NCBI GenBank assembly: GCA_046337925.1
Contig: JBKCZS010000012.1
Location: 1 to 19,263, forward strand
DNA from: QWPT01 sp046337925
GTDB taxonomy: Bacteria; Planctomycetota; Phycisphaerae; Phycisphaerales; SM1A02
Length of the DNA: 19,263 nt
Reading direction: 5' to 3'
Part shown: positions 1 through 8,094 of the stretch, in pieces
Layout: each line of letters opens with the position of its first letter
Position numbering within the stretch: the first letter of the stretch is position 1
Position numbers and translations under genes: made by a program
The notes under the pieces: model-generated
Told to the model about the DNA's origin: nothing
The model's database searches: none
Seen by the model: only the letters and a program-made list of their open reading frames with translations

Positions 1-1
1 C

Positions 2-694
2 CCGCCCCCGAACCCCACCCCGCGCCACCACCCGCACACGCGCCGCCCCGACCTGCGGGGCGCGCCCCGCGGCCGGCTCGTGCTCGCGTCGCTGATCGCG
101 AGCGCGAAGAACCTCCTCGTCCTCGACGAGCCGACGAACCATCTCGACATCCCGAGCGCCGAGCGGCTCGAGGAAGCGCTCGACAAGTTCGGCGACATCG
201 ACAAGTCGCGCATCGGCGGCAAGGGCGGGCACGGCGGCGTGCTGCTCCTGATCTCGCACGACCGCGCGCTCCTCGACGATGTGTGCGACAAGCTCGTCAT
301 CCTCGATGGCGACGGCAACGCGCGCGTGTTCGACGGCACCTACCGCGAGTGGGAAGCGAAGGCGAAGGCGGAGAAGGCCGAGGCCGATCGCGCCAAGCGG
401 CCCGCGCCGAAGCAGCCGGCGAAGCCCGCGCCTGCGCCTGCGGCGGCGGCAGCGAAGCCGCAGAGCAAGCCGCAGCCCAAGCAGAAGTCGCGCTTCAGCA
501 ACCTGCCCCTCGAGAAGATCGAGCAGCGCATCGCCGACATCGGCCGCGAGCTGCGCGAGATCGACCAGTCGTTCGCCGACCCGAAGACCGCAAGCGACAC
601 CGCCCGAACGAAGAAGCTGCTCGCGCGACGCGAGGAACTTGGCGGCGAGCAGGAAGAGCTCGAGGCCGAGTGGCTGCGCAAGAGCGAGGCGTAG
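2..694 (+). CDS. ABC-F family ATPase, C-terminal fragment (5' end cut by window)
   Basis: ABC-F proteins are soluble tandem-ATPase proteins that act on ribosomes (translation factors or antibiotic-resistance proteins); they are not transporters. The visible part is the end of the second ATPase domain: Walker B and D-loop LLVLDEPTNHLD (from about 110), then the H-loop LLLISHDRALLDDVC, then FDGTYREWE, the usual exit of the domain. A Lys/Ala/Pro-rich linker (about 390-490) follows, and then a charged coiled-coil tail of the Uup/Ettan type ending at TAG 692-694. Recognisable homology starts only near 71-80 (GRLVLASLI). The ABC signature expected just before it (LSGGE) reads LRGAP, and bases 1-70 give no ABC-like protein (see findings). 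A GTG at 80 is the first in-frame start codon but lies inside the domain, so it is not the true start. A Gly-rich insert lies between Walker B and the H-loop. The subfamily cannot be assigned. Confidence 0.88.
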   Translation, partial: PPPNPTPRHHPHTRRPDLRGAPRGRLVLASLIASAKNLLVLDEPTNHLDIPSAERLEEALDKFGDIDKSRIGGKGGHGGVLLLISHDRALLDDVCDKLVILDGDGNARVFDGTYREWEAKAKAEKAEADRAKRPAPKQPAKPAPAPAAAAAKPQSKPQPKQKSRFSNLPLEKIEQRIADIGRELREIDQSFADPKTASDTARTKKLLARREELGGEQEELEAEWLRKSEA

Positions 695-746
695 CGACGC
701 GCGCCCGAATCGCAAGCGCGGGCAAGTCGCGGGCGCTCAGTCCAAC

Positions 747-1652
747 TCAGGCGGTGAAGAGCGTGGCTCCGGAGCCGCTTCGGATCTCGACGAGCCCCGC
801 GCGCGCGAGGTCCGCCGGCACCTCGCACAGCCTGCCGAAGCCCATGCCGCTGACGCGCACCTGCTGGGTGTGGGGAAGTCCGCCTTCAGGATCGCGAATC
901 ACGATCTCGAGCGTCTCTCCATCGTCGAAGCCGACGCCGAGCACCGCCACGCGGCCGGTATCGGGATCGGTGAAGATCTCGACATGGGCGCTGGGCGCTC
1001 CTTGGATTCGCTTGAGGTCGAGGTGGCGCGCGCGACCGAAGTCGAAGCCGGCCATCGCGACGGCGATCTCGCGCATGTCCTTGTCGACGAAGTCTGCGTT
1101 GGCGTAGCCGGCGAGCTTCCGCGACAGCGAGATGTACTCCCAGTTGTGGTAGGCCGACACGGCCAGCGCAGCGAAGAGCAGGAACGCCGCGACGCGCCAC
1201 ACCGGCTGGCGCACCGTCTGCAGCCGCTCGCGCTCACGGGTGATGCCATCGATGATCGAGCGCACGGCGTCGACCGACATCTGGTCGCGGCGGGCATCGG
1301 ACGCACGAGCGGCTCCGGCACGCGGGCCGATGGTCGCGATCGGGGCGGCGGCGGCGGACTCCTGCTCGATCGCCTGCGCGACGCGGCCGAGGGTTCGAAG
1401 GCGAAGCGACTCCGCGGGAAGTTCGTCCGAGCGGAGCGAAGGCTCGAGAACGAGCTTCTCCTGCAGCGCCATCACCTCGGCCTGCACCGAGGGTGCGGCG
1501 GCGGCGAACAGCCGCTCGAGCCGCTGCGACTCCGCAGCCTCGATCAGCCCGCGCGCCTCAAGTTCGGCGAGGTGGAGCAGCTCTTCGCGGTCTGCCGACG
1601 CTGCATCCTGGATTTTCTCTTGCTCTTGGTCGTTTGAGTACCGGTCAGTCAT
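747..1652 (-). CDS. Putative membrane anti-sigma factor (RskA-like), partner of the adjacent ECF sigma factor
   Basis: 301 residues. The cytoplasmic N-terminal half is helical and charged (HLAELEARGLIEAAESQRLE at about 27-46), like an anti-sigma domain, and has no HxxxCxxC zinc motif. One transmembrane helix follows at about 151-169 (VWRVAAFLLFAALAVSAYHNW), then an extracytoplasmic domain of about 130 residues. That domain contains VEIFTDPDTGRVAVLGVGF, which resembles the RskA/anti-sigma-K C-terminal domain. In that family the protein holds its sigma factor at the membrane and releases it after proteolysis. ATG 1652 is chosen because an AGGA lies 7 nt upstream and the frame before it looks non-coding. 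The gene follows the sigma gene on the same strand after a 270-bp gap, unusually long for such a pair. The anti-sigma role is inferred from position, topology and weak C-terminal resemblance; the specific signal is unknown. Confidence 0.72.
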   Translation of the reverse strand: MTDRYSNDQEQEKIQDAASADREELLHLAELEARGLIEAAESQRLERLFAAAAPSVQAEVMALQEKLVLEPSLRSDELPAESLRLRTLGRVAQAIEQESAAAAPIATIGPRAGAARASDARRDQMSVDAVRSIIDGITRERERLQTVRQPVWRVAAFLLFAALAVSAYHNWEYISLSRKLAGYANADFVDKDMREIAVAMAGFDFGRARHLDLKRIQGAPSAHVEIFTDPDTGRVAVLGVGFDDGETLEIVIRDPEGGLPHTQQVRVSGMGFGRLCEVPADLARAGLVEIRSGSGATLFTA

Positions 1653-1922
1653 GACTGAATCCTGCGGAAGGCGAGATCCTGCGGAACATCCGGGGGAACA
1701 ACACCCCGGCGCCCGCACCCCTGGAAGCGACGAGTCGAGGCCGAACAGCCGCCTCGACCCGTGGAAATGCCTTCCGTCCCTGCAGATGCGCGATACGCAG
1801 CCGTGAAACGCACGGTTGCGAGTGGAGTGCGTGTTTCGCCCCGACGACGGAACCCGAGTCGCCGGCGGCAACCGAGAACCTTTGGGATTTCAGCCCGAAA
1901 GCGGGGTGAGCGGGCGGGGACT
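1653..1922 (-). promoter_or_regulatory. Structured gap between sigma and anti-sigma genes
   Basis: This is 270 bp with no convincing gene. Read on the minus strand it holds an 8-bp perfect inverted repeat GTCGAGGC...GCCTCGAC with a 9-nt loop (1734-1758) and a 5-bp stem CGGGG...CCCCG (1691-1708). It also holds two direct copies of TTCCGCAGGAT, 17 bp apart (1659-1669 and 1676-1686), just before the anti-sigma start; the proximal copy carries the AGGA ribosome site. An ATG overlaps the sigma stop (ATGA, 1923-1926) and opens a 93-codon frame that runs over the anti-sigma start. Its composition does not look like a protein. Confidence 0.45.
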
Positions 1923-2513
1923 TCATGCCGTGCCTCCCCGCGAGGAAGAGTCTCCCTCGAGACCCTCGAGCTCTCGAAGCCGCGCCAATCCCCTGCTGAG
2001 CGCGCTCTTGACCGTGCCGAGCGGCGAGTCCAACTGTTCGGCGATCTCGCGGAGGCTGAACCCCTGCAGGTACGCGCGCTCGATGACCGTCCGCTGCAGT
2101 TCGGGCAGCCGGGCCAACTGGCGGCGAAGGCGGTCGCGCCCCTCGCTCGATTCGGATCCAATCTCGGCCGAATCTCCGCGAACCGCAGTCGATTCTGCGC
2201 GATTTTCGTCCAATGCCACGCGGTCAGGACGCACCGACTGGCGGCGCAGACGGTCGATCAGATGCCGTCTCGTGATCAGCATCACCCAGGTGACGAGCTT
2301 CGCACGGTGTGGATCGAACCGGTCGGCGGTTCGCCAAAGTCGAACGAACACCTCTTGGACCGCATCCTCTGTCTCGGGGCGGGTTCCCAGCACCTGACGG
2401 GCCGACTGGTAGACGAGCACGCTGAAACGAGCGTAAAGCTCGTCAATCGCCGCCTCATCCGAGGCAGCGACGCGCTGCATCAGCTGCCAGTCGGAATGTT
2501 CGGCAGGCTCCAT
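1923..2513 (-). CDS. ECF-family RNA polymerase sigma factor (SigK-like)
   Basis: 196 residues, the usual length for an extracytoplasmic-function sigma-70. Region 2 spans about 22-93: AIDELYARF, ETEDAVQEVFVRLWRTADRF, then WVMLITRRHLIDRLRR for promoter melting and -10 contact. After a variable linker, region 4 spans about 128-183: LPELQRTVIERAYLQGFSLR, then EIAEQLDSPLGTVKSALSRG, the helix-turn-helix that binds the -35. The PLGTVKS and TWxMxITRR patterns recall the SigK group, whose partner is RskA, and an RskA-like gene follows. The start ATG 2513-2511 has a good Shine-Dalgarno (AAGGGGA, 5 nt spacing), and that site lies in one arm of an inverted repeat. The gene is divergent from the pilin-like gene. 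Target promoters are unknown. The family assignment is firm; the SigK subgroup is inference. Confidence 0.93.
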   Translation of the reverse strand: MEPAEHSDWQLMQRVAASDEAAIDELYARFSVLVYQSARQVLGTRPETEDAVQEVFVRLWRTADRFDPHRAKLVTWVMLITRRHLIDRLRRQSVRPDRVALDENRAESTAVRGDSAEIGSESSEGRDRLRRQLARLPELQRTVIERAYLQGFSLREIAEQLDSPLGTVKSALSRGLARLRELEGLEGDSSSRGGTA

Positions 2514-2518
2514 TCGGG

Positions 2519-2534
2519 TCCCCTTCCAAGGGGA
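2519..2534 (-). promoter_or_regulatory. Inverted repeat covering the sigma gene ribosome-binding site
   Basis: TCCCCTT-CC-AAGGGGA on the plus strand is a perfect 7-bp inverted repeat with a 2-nt centre. On the minus-strand transcript the right arm (AAGGGGA) is the Shine-Dalgarno of the ECF sigma gene. In RNA it could fold as a 6-bp stem with a 4-nt loop and hide the site; as DNA it could be an operator. Confidence 0.5.
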
Positions 2535-2757
2535 ATCTACTGCAGTTCGACTTAAAATCCATCCTGCATGTCTTCAATTGCGTGGAGACGGGGGTATCTT
2601 GATCTCGTTCAGAGGACCTTTCTGCGCCGAATCCGTGTCCAAGGCGCTGCGAAAGGGAGTCGGTTTCGCTGCTGAAGGGCCAGTCGTTGAGCCCGACGCG
2701 GTGGTGGAACGGTTCCGACGCGAGTCGTGCGCTGCGGAACGACGACCGTAAGAGAAG
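2535..2757. promoter_or_regulatory. Divergent intergenic region, ECF sigma (-) and pilin-like gene (+)
   Basis: This region must carry the promoters of both divergent genes. On the minus strand a weak TTGAAG...TTTTAAG pair lies around 2555-2577. On the plus strand TATCTT near 2597 is a possible -10. An 11-bp palindrome GGAAC-G-GTTCC sits at 2706-2716. None is strong, and no gene is visible here. Confidence 0.3.
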
Positions 2758-3672
2758 ATGCCACCTGATCCCTGGAAGGGCCAGGTGCTGGTTGACGAGC
2801 CGGCCGAGCCGCCGGTCAAAGAGATGAACCGCAGCCGCCCAGCCTCGCTGTCGCGCGCCCGTCCGGACACATTCGGACGAAGGGTTGCGGTCTCTTCCCT
2901 GTTTGCCGCCCGCCGTGGTCTAGCCGTTCGCGGTCTAGCCATTCGCGGTCCAGCCATTCGCGGCTTCACCATCCTCGAACTGCTGGTCGTGATCTCGATC
3001 GTCACGATCCTCACGGCGGTGCTGATGCCGACCCTCGCGAAGGTTCGCGAGGCCGGCGAACGGGTGCAGTGCGCAAGCAACATGCGCCAAGTCGCCTGCG
3101 CGCTCATCGACTACACCGACGACCATCGCGACCGTCTCCCGACGCTGAACTACACCTCGGAACAGTCGATCGCGCCGCGCTTCGGCGAGGCGATGGCGCT
3201 TTCCGACGACACCGGCCGCGCCGCCGACGGCCTCGGCCGCCTCATCCTCGGCCAGAACGGCGGCTATCTGAGCGACCCGCGCGTGCTCTACTGCCCCTGT
3301 CATCGCGGCGACCATCCGTTCTCCCGCTACGAAGCGCAGCTGATGACGCCCACGCCGTTCGGCTACGGCGAGACCGTCTTCTGCAACTACCACTACCGCG
3401 GCACCGTGGACCCCGTGACGCTGCAGCAGATGCCGCGTCAGTTGCGCAACGACATGGTGCTGCTCGTCGACGGCCTCCGCACGCGCCGCGACTTCAGCCA
3501 TGTCACCGGCACCAACCGCCTGCGCTCCGACGGCTCGGTCGACTGGCACGCCGACACCGCGAACCGGATCTATCGCTCGCTGCCGATCGACGGCGGCGGC
3601 GTCGCCGACGCCGAAGTCTTCTCGGCGGTGTGGCGCCTGATCGACAACCGCCCCACGCCGGTCGACGACTGA
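2758..3672 (+). CDS. Prepilin-type cleavage/methylation domain protein (planctomycete pseudopilin-like)
   Basis: 304 residues. The motif RG|FTILELLVVISIVTIL (cleavage after Gly69, Glu at +5) is the class III signal cut by prepilin peptidase and is followed by the hydrophobic alpha-1 helix. Next comes ADVxxCxSNMRQ-like VQCASNMRQVACALIDY, common in planctomycete DUF1559/pseudopilin-type proteins. The soluble domain has paired Cys (CPCHRG) and ends with RLRSDGSVDWH, similar to the C-terminal DG-V-W motif of those proteins. Such proteins are numerous paralogues in Planctomycetes; their exact role (type II secretion-like or pilus-like) is unsettled. The leader before the cleavage site is very long and contains three GLAVR-type pentapeptide repeats. 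ATG 2758 is preceded by AAGAGAAG directly abutting; ATG 2824 is an alternative that still leaves a leader of 47 residues. The gene converges on the EEP-fold gene with a 31-bp gap. Confidence 0.88.
   Translation: MPPDPWKGQVLVDEPAEPPVKEMNRSRPASLSRARPDTFGRRVAVSSLFAARRGLAVRGLAIRGPAIRGFTILELLVVISIVTILTAVLMPTLAKVREAGERVQCASNMRQVACALIDYTDDHRDRLPTLNYTSEQSIAPRFGEAMALSDDTGRAADGLGRLILGQNGGYLSDPRVLYCPCHRGDHPFSRYEAQLMTPTPFGYGETVFCNYHYRGTVDPVTLQQMPRQLRNDMVLLVDGLRTRRDFSHVTGTNRLRSDGSVDWHADTANRIYRSLPIDGGGVADAEVFSAVWRLIDNRPTPVDD
2917..2961 (+). repeat. Three 15-bp tandem repeats in the prepilin leader
   Basis: The units GGTCTAGCCGTTCGC, GGTCTAGCCATTCGC and GGTCCAGCCATTCGC are contiguous and in frame. They encode GLAVR, GLAIR and GPAIR (residues 54-68), directly before the Gly of the prepilin cleavage site. 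The following bases (ggcttcacc) begin like a fourth unit. Confidence 0.95.
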
Positions 3673-3703
3673 GTCGCGACCCCGCGCGCGCCGCGCCACC
3701 CGT

Positions 3704-4729
3704 TCAATCGCCGCTCTTGAAACGCAGGTCCACCACCTGCGCGCGATGCCTGCGGCCGTTGAGATCGACCGTCTCCGCGCGGACCGGAATCCACGGCTCG
3801 CGCACGATCGTCAGGTCGATGCGCCAGAACGGAAACTCGACGGGAAAGGTGCCTCCCCATCCCGTTCCCGCCTTCGCAAAGGCGTCGACATGGTCGCCCC
3901 ACCAGAAGACGCGGAGCGAGGAACTCCCGCCGGGCGTGTTGAAGTCGCCGATGAGGACATGGGGATCGACGGACGACCCCTCGACCGCGCGGATCATCGA
4001 GGCGAGATTCGCGGCCGTCTCTTTCCGAGGCAGCTTCGGATCGCTCGGCAGGTCGATCGCATGGATCGAGATCGGGCCGTTGCCTGTCTCGACGACGATC
4101 CGACTTGCGGAGCCGGCCTTCGCGGATGCGATCGGCGTCGCCTCGACGACCGGCAGCCTCGAGAGCACCGCGAAACGCCCGGGGCGGTGGATCCGGTATC
4201 CCGCGGCGATCGCGCGAAGGGCCGGATCACCCGACGCAAGTTGCCCGGGATCGGTGAGCACGACGACATCGGCGTCGAGGTCGAGCAGCGCGTCGATCAC
4301 GGTCGGACCGATGTCCTCATCCCCCGGATAGCTCGCGTTCCAGTGCACGATGCGGAACGAATCGGCGGGGCGCTCCTTCGGCAGGCCCCACAGTTCGAGC
4401 ACGCCGAAGAGAAGGCTTGCGACGCAGAGTGCCCCGACGACGAGGGTGCCGCGCATCTCCGGCCGGCGACGACCGCACGCGCGGATCACCGCGATCGCAA
4501 GCAGCGACCAGAGCAGCGCGGTACCCGCGAGCAGCGGCCTCGGGACGAACCAGACCCACTGCAGCAGAGGAATCGAATCCGTCACGATCTCCGAGACGAC
4601 GAACGCGACGAGCATCAGGACCGCGGGCCACTTCAGGAGCGAGAGCACCAGCGAGGGCTTGGAATCTGTCGGTTGCGAGGGCATGGCGGCATGCGGAGGA
4701 ACGCGCGGGGTTTTCGGCGCGATCGCCAT
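3704..4729 (-). CDS. Membrane-anchored endonuclease/exonuclease/phosphatase (EEP)-fold protein
   Basis: 341 residues. The N-terminal part holds about three transmembrane helices (about 29-50, 60-83, 95-114). The EEP domain runs from RIVHWNASYPG (about 126) through DADVVVL, SIHAIDL, HVLIGDFNTPGGS (Asp262, Asn264) and FWRIDLTIV (Asp305) to HRAQVVDL at the C-terminus (His328). EEP enzymes are metal-dependent phosphodiesterases or phosphatases; membrane-anchored versions usually place the catalytic domain outside the cytoplasm. The metal-binding Glu normally found in VVxLQE reads VVVLTDP, and the usual SDH triad end reads RRH, so activity is uncertain. The gene starts 36 bp after the HAL2-like phosphatase on the same strand and is probably co-transcribed. 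The substrate is unknown. Confidence 0.85.
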   Translation of the reverse strand: MAIAPKTPRVPPHAAMPSQPTDSKPSLVLSLLKWPAVLMLVAFVVSEIVTDSIPLLQWVWFVPRPLLAGTALLWSLLAIAVIRACGRRRPEMRGTLVVGALCVASLLFGVLELWGLPKERPADSFRIVHWNASYPGDEDIGPTVIDALLDLDADVVVLTDPGQLASGDPALRAIAAGYRIHRPGRFAVLSRLPVVEATPIASAKAGSASRIVVETGNGPISIHAIDLPSDPKLPRKETAANLASMIRAVEGSSVDPHVLIGDFNTPGGSSSLRVFWWGDHVDAFAKAGTGWGGTFPVEFPFWRIDLTIVREPWIPVRAETVDLNGRRHRAQVVDLRFKSGD

Positions 4730-4765
4730 CGGTTCGTGAGCATCTCGCCAAGCGGCCGCGAAACG

Positions 4766-5779
4766 CTACGCATGGCTCCGGCGCGGCGGCGGAAGGTGTT
4801 CCTCGCGATCGCGCTCGGCCAGCACGCGGGCGACCGCCGGACCGAGTCCGCGGGCCGCACAGATCACCGCGCTGTTCGCGACCAGCCGTCGTCCGAGGCC
4901 GCATTCGATCGGCCCTTCGTCGACATCGCCGATCCACGCACCGGCCTCGCGGGCAAGCAGCACGGCGCCCGCGTGATCCCAGATGTAGTTGCCTGGACCT
5001 CCGCCCCGGCGGCTGTAGGCGATGTCCGCCTCGCCGAGGATGACGAGGCCGTACTTCGCCTGGCTGTCGGCTTGCACGAGTGCGCACGGGCGGCCCGTCG
5101 CCTCGCCGACCGCCCGTCGGGCGGCCTTCTGCTTGTCGGTCGCCCGCGACGGAGCCACCACGCGCACGACCGCGTCGGCGGCCGGCAAATCCTGTCCGAT
5201 GCTGCATCGGGTCGGCTCACCCTCGTCGCCCGCATCGAGCGGATACGACCAGTAGCCCTCGCCGGCAACGGCCGACAACAGCACGCCGCCCGCGAGCGTC
5301 GGATGGCCGTTCGACGCGAACACAGGCTCTCCGCGGCGAAGCAGCGCGAGGCACGGACACCAATGCTGGTGATCGACGAAGCCCTGCGTGCCGTCGATCG
5401 GATCGAGCACCCAGACATCCTCGACATCGCGCGCGCGGCCGTCGAACTGCCCGGAGGACAGGAGCCGCGCAATCTCGGATTCGCCGCCGTCGAAGCCCCA
5501 CTCGCGCAGGAGCGCCCGGCAGTGGGCTTCGGCGGCGAGCTTGCCGCCGATCGAGTGATGGTCCTCCTCCGCGATCACCGGGATCCGACCGAACGCCTCT
5601 TCGAGCTCCGACAGGATGTAGATCTGGAGCGCCACATCGACCGCGGTCACCACCGAGCCGTCGGGCTTCTGCACGATCGCCTCGGGCGGGAGACCGCGCC
5701 GAGCCGCAACCGCCAGGTTGGTGGCGTCGTGCATGATGTCCGCAGCGAGGTCGAGGGACTCAAGGTCGATGCGGTGCAT
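4766..5779 (-). CDS. Inositol monophosphatase-family phosphatase, likely 3'(2'),5'-bisphosphate nucleotidase (HAL2/CysQ-like)
   Basis: 337 residues from ATG 5779. The metal-site motifs of the family are complete: IAEED (Glu71, Glu72, Asp73), WVLDPIDGTQGFV (Asp126, Asp129, Thr131) and NYIWDHAGAVLLAREAG (Asp268). QKPDGSVVTAVD near residue 38 and DSQAKYGLVILGEADIAYSR fit the HAL2-like branch, which removes the 3'-phosphate of PAP (adenosine 3',5'-bisphosphate), a by-product of sulfate assimilation and sulfotransfer. Inositol phosphatase activity is the alternative. The open frame extends 16 codons upstream, but family N-termini align from MHRIDL. There is no Shine-Dalgarno; instead TACCCT lies exactly 6 nt before the ATG, the geometry of a leaderless transcript. 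This is the first gene of a likely two-gene minus-strand operon. Confidence 0.88.
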   Translation of the reverse strand: MHRIDLESLDLAADIMHDATNLAVAARRGLPPEAIVQKPDGSVVTAVDVALQIYILSELEEAFGRIPVIAEEDHHSIGGKLAAEAHCRALLREWGFDGGESEIARLLSSGQFDGRARDVEDVWVLDPIDGTQGFVDHQHWCPCLALLRRGEPVFASNGHPTLAGGVLLSAVAGEGYWSYPLDAGDEGEPTRCSIGQDLPAADAVVRVVAPSRATDKQKAARRAVGEATGRPCALVQADSQAKYGLVILGEADIAYSRRGGGPGNYIWDHAGAVLLAREAGAWIGDVDEGPIECGLGRRLVANSAVICAARGLGPAVARVLAERDREEHLPPPRRSHA

Positions 5780-6052
5780 GGAGGGAGGGTAGCAACGGGC
5801 GGAAGCGCCGTGCCCCACCGCCTCCACGCCGTGCCGGCGTCACCCCTACGGTGCCAATGTGGCAGACGGCGGACCCGCCCCCGCCGACTTCCGCAGCGTC
5901 TGGCACTCCAAACGGCTCCGTGCGGCTGGCATCCCCTTTGCATTTCGGGGCGACCTCGGCGGACCACGGTCCGGCGGGGATGCATGCGCCACCGAGCGCA
6001 TGCCCGTCAGAGAGCGCCCCGCGCAACCCGCCGGGCGGGAAGGAACGAAATC
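5780..6052. promoter_or_regulatory. Divergent regulatory region between phosphatase (-) and dnaK (+)
   Basis: 273 bp without a gene. It holds an inverted repeat TGCCA-ATG-TGGCA (5852-5864), a sigma-54-like -24/-12 element (5927-5942) and, before dnaK, a clear ribosome site AAGGAA (about 6040-6045). I found no CIRCE element (TTAGCACTC-N9-GAGTGCTAA) and no HspR-type HAIR repeat. Confidence 0.5.
5927..5942 (+). promoter_or_regulatory. Candidate sigma-54 (-24/-12) promoter of dnaK
   Basis: TGGCATCCCCTTTGCA matches the TGGCAC-N5-TTGCA consensus. The GG (5928-5929) and GC (5940-5941) are separated by exactly 10 nt, the invariant spacing for sigma-54. It would start transcription near 5953, leaving a leader of about 100 nt before dnaK. 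This is a single motif match, not evidence of use. Confidence 0.4.
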
Positions 6053-7960
<1,908 letters not shown>

Positions 7961-7963
<3 letters not shown>

Positions 7964-7997
7964 GCGGTCGCGGCTGCGGCTGCTCCCTCTGGTGCTG
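7961..7997 (+). repeat. Dispersed 37-bp gene-end element, copy A
   Basis: This stretch begins with the dnaK stop codon (TAAGCG...) and matches 31 of 37 positions of 18013-18049, which lies just after the SDR gene stop. The shared core is GCTGCGGC-N-GCTC-N-CT-N-TGGTG-N-TG. Confidence 0.65.
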
Positions 7998-8010
7998 GCA
8001 AACTGATGAA

Positions 8011-8041
8011 CAGGGCCGCCGCGCACGACGCGGCGGCCCTG
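8011..8041 (+). terminator. Hairpin terminator after dnaK
   Basis: A perfect 13-bp stem, CAGGGCCGCCGCG / CGCGGCGGCCCTG, encloses the 5-nt loop CACGA, followed by TGACTTTCC. There is no long T-run, so it is either an intrinsic terminator of the weak-tail kind or an RNA-stabilising stem. It lies 47 bp after dnaK and 53 bp before ptsI, separating the two genes. Confidence 0.75.
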
Positions 8042-8094
8042 TGACTTTCCACACCGTCGGGCTCGTCCCGTGATCCGCTAGACTGACCGCCTCG

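Noticed and set aside
1645..1926. Small minus-strand frame (93 codons) starting at an ATGA overlap with the sigma stop
   Set aside because: The coupling geometry is attractive, but the sequence has no protein-like pattern, runs over the anti-sigma start in another frame, and contains hairpins. Kept only as a possibility in the findings.
3746..6052. In-frame extension of dnaK upstream by 769 codons
   Set aside because: It overlaps two real minus-strand genes, has no domain resemblance, and dnaK has a proper ATG, ribosome site and conserved N-terminus at 6053.
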